A DNA stretch of 64,000 nt from Xylaria sp. FL1777 (GCA_022578965.1 MU400648.1:1-64000); one strand, 5' to 3'. Positions 24,820 to 39,093 are shown, counted from the stretch's first letter. Numbers and translations: made by a program. Notes: generated from the letters alone by a model not told the origin.

Positions 24820-26039
24820 ATGAGTGACCCAACCTCCGTAGTAATGCCAGCCCGGGCTGTCGATTCGTCGTCTCAAGAAAGGGATATACATCCTGAGGAA
24901 CATGACCAAGATCTGAAATCAAATGAGGAGGGGCCAGGACACGATGAAGGACCTTTGAAGAAAGTCATGTGTAGGACATCTAATCAATCAGCAATTATCT
25001 TTGGGGTATTGCGCTAACATATTGATATAATAGCCCATTCAGATAGTCTCTACAAATACATTTCAGTAGGTTGGATACGCATAAGTCGTTTCTACGAACC
25101 GAGTCGCTAATAACCTCTTAGTGGGGGGACCCAGTTCGTACTATTACTTCGTACTTCGCCCTGCTAGGTTTTATGTATGGGGTGCACTACTTTCTGTGGA
25201 CCCAATGGCTTTTGAAGATGAGTGCAATTGGCCTTGGAAGTACGCACTCAGATTCGATAAACTGATTGGAGAGGGATTGTTGATGTGTAGCTCTCTAGCG
25301 GTGTATCTCGTCTCTCTTATCAGCCGATGGACTACATCTGACCGCGTTGCCCGTATGCGACCGGAGTATAAGCGAGTGCCAGAGACAATGCTTAACGACA
25401 CGCTCAGAGATATTCACGACCTTGTACAGTATCTTGCGATTCAGACCCAGAAAATTATCTATGGCGAGGAATTAGGAAAGACCTTCGGTGTGAGTCTTGA
25501 CCTGACTGTCTCAAGCCAAGCAAGTTTATAACCAACATAAGATCAGGCCTTCGTCTGCTTTACAGCCTTATTTCAGCTGTCCAAGATGATGTCCCCGTTC
25601 AGTCTTGGGATTCTAGGCCTTAGCTCAGCCTACATTCTCCCCCTCATAGCTTCCTCCAGCAGTCGTGAGACAGGCCAATATGCAAAAGGTCATTCCCAAA
25701 AGCCAGCTCATACAACGGATAAGAGTACCAAAGCGACCATACATGACACCAAGGTCAAGGCCACAGATCTATCGGATAGGGCACAGCAAGCTACCGGAGA
25801 TCTCACATCAAAGGCCCAGAAAACCGCCTCAAATGTGTCATCGAAAGCGCAAAATATGGGTGGGAGTCTATCGTCCAAGGCCCAACAGGCAGCGGTGAGT
25901 GAACACATTGCTTAACCAAGACTCACCGTCCGAAAATCTAATGAGCGCTGCCAAACAGGACTCCGATAATACGAAACCCCTTCCCGAAAATGCAACCCAA
26001 AATGGAAAACGAACCGTTGCTGAAAGATATGGGTTTTAA
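24820..26039 (+). CDS. Reticulon-like ER membrane-shaping protein (Rtn1 type)
   Basis: Reticulons insert hairpins into the ER membrane and stabilise tubules. The model has six exons: 24820-24970, 25034-25065, 25122-25239, 25299-25489, 25547-25894 and 25959-26039. They encode 306 residues. Introns are 56-64 bp with GT...AG ends, and all phases close. After an acidic N-terminus (residues 1-47), the reticulon homology domain begins at SDSLYKYISWGDPVRT (53-68), then a first hydrophobic hairpin (about 70-101). The conserved linker contains RMRPEYKRVP and LNDTLRDIHDLVQY, and a second hairpin spans about 160-198. The soluble tail has four 11-residue units (240-280) containing S-K/R-A-Q. The last exon ends ERYGF. 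The first ATG upstream (24,748) is a shorter-context alternative that I reject as probable 5' UTR. The third donor (GTACGC) is the weakest junction. Expected location is the ER and nuclear envelope. Confidence 0.85.
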
Positions 26040-28691
26040 CACCATGTCCAGGGAGATTCGGAATAATCTAACTTGCAAATTTAGTGATGCGCAATAGCGG
26101 CGACGGATCAAAGTTATTCTACTGTATCGTATAAGCGGCGTTTGGGGGCTGAATCGTTCTAACATACTGTCGACGAAGTCCTCGGGGACATTCACTGAAC
26201 TAGATCTTGCCGAATCCGCTGATTCTACTATGGAAGTCCAGCTTTTCAGATGCGTGTCAGTTACTCCCGTTACTGTGCCTATCTGATTAAAAATAGGCAG
26301 ATTCAGTTCGCGATCCTTGGGCCTCTCTGATTATTGTGAAATTGGAGCTATATAGCTGTAGTGCAACGTATGACAAACTGTCTTGCACCCTATTCTTGAT
26401 ATCTTTTCGCATGAGGCAATGGATTGATTTTTAGGAAGTGTGTCGCAAGTGGTAGTGGAACAATTTACTGTCTCTAGTCTTGTCAGTAGCTCCCGTGTAA
26501 CCTGAATATCGTCAATTAATCAACAAATACCGTTGATCCCTTCGGCTGTTTATGAGGATGCGGGTATCTTGGCAGATCTTGGGGGCTGTGGAAGGGAACT
26601 GAGTTTCCGATCTTGTGGCGCGGGATATCCGGTAGAGATCGATCAATGCGAGCCCCGCATTAGAGACTGAGGCCACTGCGATGGAGTACAAATTCTATGT
26701 TGGGGTCGAAAGAAGAAGAGACGATGTCACAGGTAAGAAGCGAGGTAGGGCTGGTTGGAACGGCGCTTCGGAGCGAAGGTAGATCCGAATCCAGAGTCAC
26801 CGACGGAGAAAGTGGCGACGATCGGTGCTACGCAAAGAAACTTCAACTGAATTCATCCTGCCTATCGCCGCCCGGGAAATATAGCCGAACGGAGATGTTG
26901 ACACCGCCAAATAATAATTCCAGGAATAGGGGGACTTCTTTAGGTTTGCATCCGTTGCGACATAGAATCTTAGTGTCCACAGTTGTTTCGTTTCAAGCCA
27001 TCAAGCCATCAAGCCCCGCGCCCCTGTATATAGCTCCTTGACTCGATCAATAATAGGGGCGACTTCTCGCGCCGAGATGGACTAGTGTGAATGGCTGGCT
27101 CGGATTGAAAATATACTACATCGTGTGGAGCACTGTAATAGCTCTCCTTTATATGTACGCTTCGAAGGGAATGCTACAGGACTCGCTGACTTATTCATTC
27201 CTATTCGCATGTCGATGAATGATGAATGAAGAACGTGAATTAGCATTGACGAGAATCCAAACTATTTACACCTACCTCTTTCAGGACCGCACACAGGAGT
27301 TAATCTTAGGAAGGATCAATTTGTCACTCGGAAATACATGTAGTCATCAGAAATACACAAGTATACGATAGACCTTTTCCTAGCGCTCATTCATATCAAT
27401 GCGATAGGTACATCATCACATCGATATTGTAGTCATCTACCAACTCAGGAGACTTGCTAGTATACTACACTAGTAACACTACGCAGTAGATATTTACTTC
27501 TACGCATCTTCAGGGGGTTGAAACCCGTTTCAAACCCTAGCCAGTCATTGTCTGTTCCAAGTCAGCTTCTCCGACTCAATCCATTGGAGGCACAAAGGCG
27601 GGCCTCCAAAGCTACCCCTGCAGAGTGTTGGTGGTTGGCTCGCGCTGCTTAGCGGGAATAAATGCGTCGAGGTTTAGAGCGTCTAACTCGTTCCCCTAAT
27701 TAGTGCAAATTGTCTTGATTACGCGTCTGGGGGTATCCAACGAAGGGAGAACCAACGAAAAATGAAGGCATTCATGGACTTACAGTATACTGAACTCTCG
27801 GGCACAATCAATGTAAGCAAGTCCCAGTAAGTATATACCGTCGTAGCATTAGGAGTCGAGGAATTCCCCGAGTTATTTATACACGACCATACTTACGCAT
27901 GATAAGCCTACGCTGTTATAACTATAACAATGTGATATGTTGATCACATTGATCACCGAACATGCGTATGCTGTACACACACACTACTGCGTACATGTAA
28001 AGTACCCAACATATGATGACGAAGCAACCTTCCATTGTTGGACTCCTGTAACATCACAGCACGTTTCAATTCTACTTGAGACAGATCTGTTTCGCATATT
28101 CCCGCCGCACCCTGGTCGCTGCGGTCACCCCGGATTCCTTCATCTTGTCTGGCCTTGGCCGAGCTTGGAAAAAGCTTAATGGCGGCTCCGTTAAGCCTCG
28201 ATCGTCGTCTTGGGCATGTGGATCGACCAGAACCCTTGCCGGGAACAGCCCCCAATCGTGCTCTGCACCCAGGTTTGAGGTCTTCGCGGATCGTCCCACA
28301 GCCAAAGGAATGATGCGACAGGGCCACGGGTCCTGGCTAACTCGGTAATGATTGCGAATCTTTGTTGTTGGCGAGGCGGCACTGTTCTCCGCAGCTCGCT
28401 AGTCGGCCGAGTTGGTGCTGGTAGTATATATGCCATGCCTCTTCGCTTTTCCTCTATCATCTCTTCTTGGCAAGCCTTCTTTTTTTCTTCATTCTCTTCT
28501 TACTCCCTGGCTGGCCGTTTTTCTCTCTTTCCGTATTATACCTTACATTGCATTGCCATCATAGCATTTTGTTTTCTTGTACATTCTTGAACACGCTCTC
28601 TGGGGAACCGTCGAAGTGACCTGGTCCCCTTCCTTTACCTTTATTTCTTCACTACCTGGAGTGGTCCTTTTTTCACAAACCAATAGCAATC
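26040..28691. other. Long intergenic region upstream of protease gene
   Basis: No coding region is supported in this 2.65 kb. Open frames such as 26,697-27,041 have no recognisable domain. The last 250 bp are pyrimidine-rich (for example 28,440-28,520), as is common just upstream of well-expressed fungal genes. Confidence 0.55.
28423..28430 (+). promoter_or_regulatory. Probable TATA box of aspartic protease gene
   Basis: AGTATATA lies about 262 bp before the start codon. A long CT-rich tract follows between it and the ATG, a layout typical of fungal promoters with the transcription start inside the pyrimidine tract. Assignment rests on position and sequence only. Confidence 0.45.
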
Positions 28692-30182
28692 ATGCATTCC
28701 CTATCAAGTATCCTACTCTTGGCATATGGCCTCCTCGCCCTGGTCGCCGCCTCGCCGACCCCTATGATACAGAAGCGAGGCGTCTACAAGGTCGAACGTG
28801 TGCGAAATCTCAATGCAACCCCTAAAAACGGGCCGCGTGCTCTCCTCAAAACCCTGAGGAAATACCGTATGCCCGTGCCCACCTCTCTTCTCACCGCTGT
28901 CGAGAGGCAGGAAGAGCTTATCTCAAAGCGAGAGCCGAGGAGGCAAAAGGGAATGGGCAATGGCGCTGGTGGCTTCACTGCTGCAGCCCAAGGCGGCAAT
29001 GGTCGTGGCCGGAAAGGTGGCAAGGGAAACGGTAACGGCGCTGCCAACGCTGGTGGTGATACGGCTCCTCAACAGACCGCCACAGCGAACACCAATGGTA
29101 CAGGTCTCGTGGTTAACACACCAGAGGCCAATGATGTCGAGTACTTATCCCCCGTCAACATTGGCGGACAGGTCGTGAATCTCGACTTCGACACCGGCTC
29201 GTCCGACCTTTGGGTCTTCAACACACAGCTGAGCAGCGCGGCCACGCAGGGCCACGCGCTCTATGATCCTCAGAGCTCTGCCAACTTCAAGCTCATCCAG
29301 AATGCTCAATTCCAGATTCAGTATGGTGACGGCTCGGGCGCTGAGGGCATTGTCGGTACGGATGTGGTCAACATTGGAGGAGCCGAAGTCCAGGCCCAGG
29401 CTATCGAGCTCGCAACCGCCGTGACGCAGTCCTTCGTCGACGATACCTCTACAGATGGACTTCTTGGTCTCGCCTTCAGCTCGATTAACACCGTCCAGCC
29501 CCAACAGCAGAAGACCTTCTTCGACAACGTCATGTCATCGTTGGCTGAGCCCCTGTTCACCGCCGATCTCCGCGCGGGTGCCAACGGAGCCTACGAATTC
29601 GGCCGCATTGACACGACCAAGTTCACGGGTGACATGACCTTCGTCGATGTCAACAACACCCAGGGCTTCTGGCAGTTCACCAGTGATCAATTTGCGGTCG
29701 ATAACGGAAAGACGCAGACCTCGGTCGCCGGTAACCAGGCTATCGCCGACACGGGCACCACCCTGCTCCTTGCTGACCCTGCTGTCGCTGAGGCCTACTA
29801 CGGACAGGTCGATGGCGCAGTGAACGACCAACAGCAAGGCGGCTTCACGATTCCCTGCAACGCCAACCTCCCTGATCTCCAACTTGCGGTTGCCGATTCC
29901 ATGGCCACCATCAAGGGTGCGGATCTTAACTTCGCACCCGTGGATGCTACTGGTACCAGTAAGTCTGAATTCTATCTACTCTTTCCCCTCGCCCCCTCTA
30001 TTAGTTCTGCTAGCACCACTCCAAATCGACGACTCAAGCTAACCTACGCTATAGCATGCTTCGGTGGCCTACAAGCCGGCTCATCGGGTGGTCTGCAAGT
30101 CTATGGCGACATCTTCTTCAAGAGCAACTTTGTCGTTTTCAACGGCGGTAACAACACGCTCGGCTTTGCCCAGCATGCTTGA
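28692..30182 (+). CDS. Secreted pepsin-type aspartic protease (family A1)
   Basis: This is an acid endopeptidase expected outside the cell or in the vacuole. Exons 28692-29958 and 30055-30182 encode 464 residues. The signal peptide spans about residues 1-20 (hydrophobic SILLLAYGLLALVAAS). The propeptide contains dibasic KR sites and an unusual Gly/Asn-rich stretch (about 101-122, GGNGRGRKGGKGNGNGAANA). The mature enzyme carries catalytic Asp167 in DFDTGSSDLWV, flap Tyr211 in QYGDGS, and catalytic Asp353 in IADTGTTLLL. Removing the 96-bp intron joins DATGT to TCFGGLQ, which restores the second disulfide Cys opposite PCNANLP. The intron has a GTAAGT donor and a CTAAC branch site. Its length is a multiple of three with no stop, so an unspliced message would also stay open. 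The gene faces the chitinase gene tail to tail. Penicillopepsin-like enzymes are the closest family match; the substrate is not predictable. Confidence 0.95.
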   Translation: MHSLSSILLLAYGLLALVAASPTPMIQKRGVYKVERVRNLNATPKNGPRALLKTLRKYRMPVPTSLLTAVERQEELISKREPRRQKGMGNGAGGFTAAAQGGNGRGRKGGKGNGNGAANAGGDTAPQQTATANTNGTGLVVNTPEANDVEYLSPVNIGGQVVNLDFDTGSSDLWVFNTQLSSAATQGHALYDPQSSANFKLIQNAQFQIQYGDGSGAEGIVGTDVVNIGGAEVQAQAIELATAVTQSFVDDTSTDGLLGLAFSSINTVQPQQQKTFFDNVMSSLAEPLFTADLRAGANGAYEFGRIDTTKFTGDMTFVDVNNTQGFWQFTSDQFAVDNGKTQTSVAGNQAIADTGTTLLLADPAVAEAYYGQVDGAVNDQQQGGFTIPCNANLPDLQLAVADSMATIKGADLNFAPVDATGTSKSEFYLLFPLAPSISSASTTPNRRLKLTYAIACFGGLQAGSSGGLQVYGDIFFKSNFVVFNGGNNTLGFAQHA

Positions 30183-31289
30183 TGTATATAAACAAAGACG
30201 TATTATAGTATTTTCCTCATTGTGGGAGTGATAGGTCTGGGATAAAGATAAACGCTAGGCAATACAGTAAATGACTGATGGCGATGTATTAATTTTTTAG
30301 TCGCCTGCTTAATGTGGTGAATAGCGAATGATTTCGTCCTTTAGTGTTCTCCGATTCTGTGTCGATATCAAATGCCCTATGTTGATACATTATTCTAAGT
30401 TGAACTGAAATCTGGGAGCTCCTACTGTCGTCTTACCCCTTTAGCTAAGGCTCAGCTTACGGTAGCATGTCAGCAGCCAACATTTTATCTCAAACCCTCC
30501 TAGTAGTAGGCCTCATCCATGCCTCACTGCACGTAACGAGGTACGGCAAACCTCGGACCCAAGAAGCGGATCTAAATACCGAAGGTTGAATTTTATAAAA
30601 GGTGTCTACTTACTAAGTTACTGTTCTTTGCTTGTTAATAGGAGGACTATATAGACCAACTTCTCAGGTCCGTTAGTAGTCTCATCTGGGTCAGGGGGCA
30701 ACGTACCCCAAAGACTTGTTGTACAGTGTCGAGTGTGCGGCTATATACACCGTGGTCAACGAGTTAGACTTATTCAGAAAAGGGGTCTTCGTAGAAATGA
30801 GGTGTACAAGAATAGATCAGTTGATTGATTACAAGAAGTCAAGGCACCTAAATCAAAGTTCACGAAGCTCTACTCCTAATCTTGAACTTTAGATAAGCGC
30901 TGTCTACTTAGAATGACAGTCCGCACACGGCATCGAACATGTCAATGATCGGGACGGACTTGTTATGTTAGAGTGGGCATCTGTAAATATATACTGCAAG
31001 AATAGAATATATACATGTAAAAGCGTATCGCACCAAGCAGCCCGTACGCGCGAAAAACGAGCGTAGATAGGTGTGTGTATCCCCCAAAAAGCGAGTGTAA
31101 TGTTATTCCCTACCCATACGCCTCACCGATGCAACCAGCCCAGAACCCAATTCCTTGCCTTGCCTTGCCATGTGCATGCTCATAATACCTACGTATCTAC
31201 CAAACCCAATCTGAAAAGATTAGAGCGCTGCTCCGTGATCCCCACCAAAGCTCGCCGGTTTAGCCAGAAACCAGTAGTAGCTAGACCCT
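30183..31289. other. Intergenic spacer between protease and chitinase
   Basis: This is the convergent 3' space between two secreted-hydrolase genes. It should hold both 3' UTRs. No open frame with recognisable coding content and no RNA gene were seen. Confidence 0.6.
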
Positions 31290-32793
<1,504 letters not shown>

Positions 32794-35700
32794 GTTGGCT
32801 TAACTCTCGAGAAGGATGAGATGATCTGGAGGGAGACGGGCGCTGGTTAAAGAAGCAAAGGCTTGCTAAAAGGGAAGAGGATCAGCGAACCTAGAGGTAT
32901 ATATACTTTTGCGAATCCCCTATCTCATTAACCTAGAACGGGCGGACAGATTGATATTCATGTGATTGGAAGCGTACGTGAGACATGGATATTGGCTGGC
33001 CGGTCCTTGGAATGCCAAATCCCGATTCTTGGTAATGGCGACCTCAAACCTGGAAGCTAGACATCTCCATCCAGATGACGGCTGAATTCAAGGTAGCAAC
33101 GTTGCTAGCACCCTTGTCTGCGAGGTCGCTTGGGTTGGTTGGTGAATAGGGGAAATCCATCCATCCTCTTTCCCATATCGCCGGCCAATCTCTGCATCGG
33201 CATTAGTTACCTCGAGCTGCGATGGTAAATGAACCTCATCCCACACTCAACCAAGCGCCGTCCATGGAAGAAAAGAAAAATGGTGAGTCGCCGTCAGTCA
33301 TGGCCCCTCTAGTCCGCAGACGGAAGGTGGACATTAACATCATCAACGTGTCTTGTATCCGCGGACCGCCCAACAGGCATCGGCAGACAAAAACAGCCTA
33401 CTTTTACTCAGGGGAAGCTCACGAATATCGCCAATCAGATCTCAGGCCTTCCAAAAGATCTCTGTCGCATGCTCTGCTCACGCGAAGACGCCCTACCCAT
33501 AGTAGCTAGCCAATGGCTTATGGCAATGTTGCATCAGACCTTCATTTCTCACGCACCCCACCATCATTTGACTGTTTTGGGGTCCCGCGCCATCCCTCTT
33601 CTCTTTGCGTTATCATATCATATGAGGAAACAAGTTCATCTAATAAATTCCTCCGCTCGATGAGGCTCTGGCGATCCCCTCGAGTTATTGTCAGCCACTT
33701 TAGTTTTGGTATGAACCATCTACGTAAATATGCGCGCTGCCTGGGAGTTCGCGCTCGATCAGGCCGGCCGAAGATCAGGTTATTGAACATTAAAGAGCTT
33801 CTCCCCTCCAAGGCGCCCCCATACCAAGACACAGCTTGTATGCGCCGCCCCTCCCTTCAATTCCCCGCACCATAAGTGAGTGCTGGGCTTGGCGGCTTGT
33901 CTTCGTCCTCGCCATACCAAGTTTGATAAGGTATTTCCTCATTAAGGCTATCTCCCGGCTCGGCCAATGAACTACCGGCCGGAGAAGATGATTCGTTGCG
34001 CCCCAAGGGGAGGTCACGCTTTGCGAGCTCGAGGAGCACCTCGAACACCTTTCCACTTCCCTAGCATCTACACAAGATAGGTAGTCCTCCCAAAAAAGGC
34101 AGCCCAGTTATCGCGCCCAGCATCAAGTCGCGGTTGCATCAGACATCGTGGGTTTGCTTTTGCAACGTTACTGAAACCGATGGTATGAAGCCCATCGCAA
34201 CCTGCGGTCCAAAGGAGACTCAGTAATCGCCTTTCTATCTCGTGGGCGGGGAGAGATCCATCGTGAGGAGCGATTCTGGTGGACTAGGAGAATAGCGGGA
34301 ACCTCCTATGTAGACGGAAGAGCACTATCGTGGGTCACCTTGGGATCCGATGATCCGCGACGGCGCGACGTAGCATCGATATACAGACTCGTCATAGCGA
34401 TGTTAATATTTTTACCAGCCCTTATTAAGAGAGCTCAAGGAGTGGATTCCAACATATTTCCCGGCGTTAGAGGCAAACACAATCGTTGTGCTCTCGCTGT
34501 TGCTTTAACTTTGATATTTACAATCTATACTGAGAGGGAGTCGGGCCGATGATCGATCTGACAGTGGTCATTGTAGAAAGCTGGGGTTAAGGGGTTAAGG
34601 ACTCGGCAGTGTGCCGGATCAGCGATGGGACGGCGACAAGGCTCCACGTTCCAGACCTGATAAGCCCGGGGGAGGTCTCATGGGCATCGCAAGATGAACC
34701 CTCATGTGTCGAGCGCCATGTCTTACCCTAGGCACAAGACAGAGGAGGCGCAAATCGATCTAGAAACGTGCCATAGAAAACGGAAGACCACGGCGCGGAA
34801 TGTCTAATGGCTGTAGCCGGATTAAGCGAGGCAGTTGGAGCTTGTCCAGCCTAAGACAGTGTAAGTAGAGGAATATTGAGGCTCTTGAAGAAGATCTGCG
34901 GATCAGCCACGCCCGTTGTCGTTCCTGCGCCTGGGTGCTTTGGACCGCATTGTTCGGCTCGCACGCAGATTTCGATGTACATGGGCACGCTGTGTGTCAG
35001 TGTATCGACTTGCCTTGTGGGGAATAATACCTAGTCGAAGCGATGATATGCGCGGTAGACAAGAAATCTCGATCAAACTATACTACTTGCCTAGATTGGA
35101 TGATATTGCAAAGCTACGGTAGTACAGACTATATTTGGTAGTACCGTCACGTAGGTAAGGGTACCTTTGAATGGTTGGAGGAGGAGACCTTGCCCGAAAA
35201 GGGGATCGGCAATCTCGTTGCTATTCAAGGCAGGTCAGGGGCTAGGGACTGGGCACATACCACTCCGTCTATATCGTGAGGCTTGGTATGCTGAATTGTC
35301 TGCAACCTATCGGTAACGTTCTTTATCAATTTCATTATACTGACGCTCTCCAACTTGAAATTGACTAAATGGGCGATAAGAATCAAGCCGCTTAGAAGTT
35401 GCTTAATAATTGTTTTCAATGAAGGTGTGCTCAGCTATGATACCTTTCTTTTTTTTTTTTGATCTCATCTGGGCCCGTGCCTTTTTGGGACGATGCATGT
35501 CTTATCGCCAAGCAGTCTCTTCACCTCTGCGCCTCTCCGAGGAATATGAGACATCTGATCCGATCAGATTATATTCTTAGCTATATACATAGATCCTGGC
35601 TGTATGGAATCATGATAAGTTACATCCAATTCATAATAACCTCCATCCTACTCCTATCAACTAATGCCTCCTCCCCTAGTTTCCAAGTGAACCTTCCTAG

Positions 35701-38700
35701 TACTATATTCTTATATGTAGGAAAACCATTTTTAAATCTCCTTTGCTCAATATGAAACTATGCCAAATGTCCTAATGCCTATAGTTCATACTTCTGTATG
35801 CCTCTCGTCATTCAAGTTGGCCGTATTACCAATGGAAGGTCAAGACATTTCCACCCACCACTGAGATGTCTGATCAGCAGCTACAATTCATAATAGACCC
35901 AAGACCAAGAAATAAGAGGCGCGTTATAAGTACCACGCTCACGCTCACGATAAATTCGCATGAGATATTTGTCTATTTAATCATGGACCACCACCTCAGA
36001 CGAGGACGATATATTCTTCTCAGACCTTGTTACACATCGATATGAAGGTAGGGCCAAAAGGTTTGAATGCCGACTCGGTTGTTGTGTTCTTGCGGCTTCA
36101 TATCCACTCATAAGAGTCATGTGAATGAAGTATCAACACATATTTTCTTGACCAATACAGAGGGATTGAGCGATTGAAGAGTGTTAGGCAGTTAGCCGCA
36201 ACGCACACATGTCCCAATCCCGGTCTTGTTTCGTGTTGAACGAAGAGCCAGGTTTCCGTCGAGCTTCATTCAATTCGATTCACCTTCTAAAACAATCAGA
36301 CATATGAAGAGATTCCTTATTTATTCATCGAAGTAGGTGCAGGCATCAGGCTCAAATAAAATGACTGTGGACTACACATGCGACACTAGGATCAACAGCA
36401 ATCCCGCAAGTGACGAATCCTTTGAACTGACGCGTCCTATTTGAGTCATTCGACTTATGATGTTAGGTATTTTAAATTTGTTAACACCAGATCGCCGGCA
36501 CCCTGCTTCGGCGCGTTCCGCCTCCATGGCGATCTATCGCATAATGGATCGACGCTTTACGCGTCCCGGGGTCAGCACTTGGGTGGTGTCGTGAATTATG
36601 CGCGGCACTCCCGGTGCGTGGTTTATTAGATAGGTGGCGCGAATCGAATCGGTTCCAACTCCCCAATCTTGCCTCTGGTCTTAGCTTCTGGACGGACTGT
36701 GTCCTATGCTATCGACCTATACTGCGCCTGGTTCATCCACGTGGTGTGTGATAAGGTCTTTTTCTCGGCTTCAATCAATCGTCCTTAATATACAATTCGA
36801 AAGCGAACAGATTGAACTGCTCAAGAGTAGGTAGAGCAGAGTTGTTAGTATTTGAAAGGCATGTCAGTGGTTGTGCACTACAATGGCCTTATAAGGTTAA
36901 ATTCGAAGCATGATTTGAGGCTTCTGCTTTGCCCACGAGGACGGGTGCGCTCAACGCTTCAAAACTGGAATCGTGGCATGACGAATAGAGACACGGGGGC
37001 ATTAAGTACCTACCCAGGCGAATGTCGGAAATGGGTGCGACACTTCTCGACAATTTCAGCCAACCACTGACACTGCCATCAAATCACGGGCTTGTCGGCA
37101 CAGACAGATATACTTCGGGCATCCGAGTATGGATCCTCCAATGCGATGCCGAATTCCAATCACAAAGTTGACTTTAGTCCCAATACTAATCTTTCATGAG
37201 TACTAAGTATCTTTGAGCTTAACAACACTCCGGAGTCCGGAAAAGCTACGTAAGTTCCGCTTCGCGGGGTAAGAGAGGACAAGGTGAAGAAGAGAAGAGT
37301 GGCTGTTGAATCGGATGCGCGCGAAGGCCGACGGAAAACAACCAATGACAAAGGCTGTCTGTCTAACCTAGTCTGTTTGAAACTAACTCATCTTGCATCT
37401 GGGCCACGATGGCAGGGAGATCGAGACTGTTTTGTTTGCTTTGGGCTGACAAGTCAACGGGCAAGCCGAGCCGGGACACACGAACATGGTCGTGGGAGTT
37501 GGCATTGGCATTGGCGCAGGCATGGGCGCGCACATCGCAAAACGCACGAACGCATGATGATTTCACCGTGATGGCAAACGCAGCAAACGATGCAGGTGGG
37601 AACCGAACACGTAACATCTCGGGTCGCCCATGCTTCTGCCCACGGCCCTTTCTAGACACGCGCGCGGCACCGTTCTCGTGTGTCTGCTGAGTGTGTGCCA
37701 CTAGTAGCGAGGAACGTGGTGCACTTACATTGCTGGGATTACACGGATCGAACCCATTGGGCGAGATCCATCTCGAACCGGTTTTTCAGTTTGGGCTTTC
37801 AATTTGAGTGCACGCTGATTAAGAGAACCAACCGCCCGGCACATTGGACACGAGACGGGGATTCTCCAATCAGAAGTTCAAATGTCAAAATAATGGGAAA
37901 GGTGATGATGAGGAGGGAGATGTGCACTAAATGGAAATGTAGTGTAAATGTAGACGTAATACACAGATAATACGTAGATGTTTTGGTATGGTGGTAATGG
38001 TGATGGTGATGGTTGTTGTTGTTGTTGTTGTTACCTATTGTTGTTGGTTGTCTTTTTTTGGTTGTTTTGGTTCAATTCAAGGGGTCGATGCAACATCAAC
38101 ACCTGCTTGGTAGTGTTAACCAATATTGGACAACAGACGGGACGCACACATCAGAACAGAACAGAACGGCCCAGACAAAAACGAACGGTGGTGAGCTTGT
38201 CGCAGCGGAATCCTCCCCAACCTCGTGAATTTTCCTCTCGGCTACCCACCTATCTAGGTACCTGGATAAAGGATCTATACTTGGATGGTAGATGATGTGT
38301 CGAACGAGAGAGATCTAGGGCGAGATATAGGGCATAAGATCCTATCTCAACTTGGTTTAATTAGCTTAGTTGCTTTACTTGGTTTACTCACTTGGTTTTA
38401 ATGTAATTTGTGTTGATCAGCAGACGCCTGCATCAGAAGGGGCTTAACTTATAAGCGATTGCGCCATTGAACCTTACAGTACCCGTCCAGGCCGTCCTAC
38501 ACTATAATACCAGTAGGTACAGCCCCTTAGGGCGATATTATAGAGGCCGATGCCCAGGCGGTTAGAGTTACCTGTAGGTAGTTAGTTAGTTATTAGTTAG
38601 TTGGGTGGGAGGAGGGGGAGAGAGACCAGACCAGCAAGCGCGACTAGATCACACACACAGCACTCACAGCACACAACACACGACATGGCACCTCCTCTCC

Positions 38701-38930
38701 TCCCGCCTCCTGCCATATCCCCCCCTTTCTCTTCTTCACAACACCATTTTCTCTCGTTATAACAGACTTCATTCTCTCGGTAAACCCACTATCACCAAAG
38801 CTCATAGAATCTCAACCCGAATTTTTCCCAAATTCGCGCCTTTGGAATTGCAGCAGAGTCGCATTCTCAAAACAGACAGACAGACACCCAGACAAGCACC
38901 ACAGTCAGCCTGTCCGCAACGTCCCCAACC
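32794..38930. other. 6-kb gene-poor region
   Basis: No gene is supported. Small open frames at 33,222-33,875, 34,340-34,552, 35,459-35,755 and 37,284-37,970 lack domains, consistent splice structure or signal peptides. A (GTT)n microsatellite sits at 38,011-38,032. The stretch 38,640-38,930 is CA- and CT-rich, with an AGACAGACAGACA run near 38,874, and forms the leader of the next gene. Confidence 0.5.
32897..32906 (-). promoter_or_regulatory. Probable TATA box of chitinase gene
   Basis: GTATATATAC, a perfect palindrome, lies about 104 bp upstream of the chitinase start codon on the minus strand. Position and sequence fit a core promoter. Confidence 0.5.
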
Positions 38931-39058
38931 GTAAGTCGTCTTCTCTGTCCGGTGCACGTATTCGTGTCGCATTCCCCTTCGCGTCCGCACCGAGCGTCGC
39001 AAACCATGCCTCGATGCATCGGTCACTCGGCTACATTGCATTCTAACTGACCATGTAG
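38931..39058 (+). other. Probable 5' UTR intron of H1-like gene
   Basis: A perfect GTAAGT donor at 38,931, a CTAAC branch site near 39,044 and a TAG acceptor ending at 39,058 bracket 128 bp, 35 bp before the start codon. The flanking sequence is untranslated. This is a prediction from consensus only. Confidence 0.5.
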
Positions 39059-39093
39059 CTGTCGCTGCCCAATCACCCTACATCGCGTCCGAG

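Noticed and set aside
33857..34048. Minus-strand frame with Pro/Asp/Glu-rich sequence
   Set aside because: Only about 60 residues, no recognisable family and no adjoining exons with matching phase.
37735..37790. B-box-like GGGTTCGATCC on the minus strand
   Set aside because: The flanking T-stem has a mismatch and mainly wobble pairs, and no A box or anticodon arm is in place.
38011..38032. (GTT)n run as coding poly-Cys or poly-Leu protein
   Set aside because: The open frames exist only because of the microsatellite and have no other coding support.
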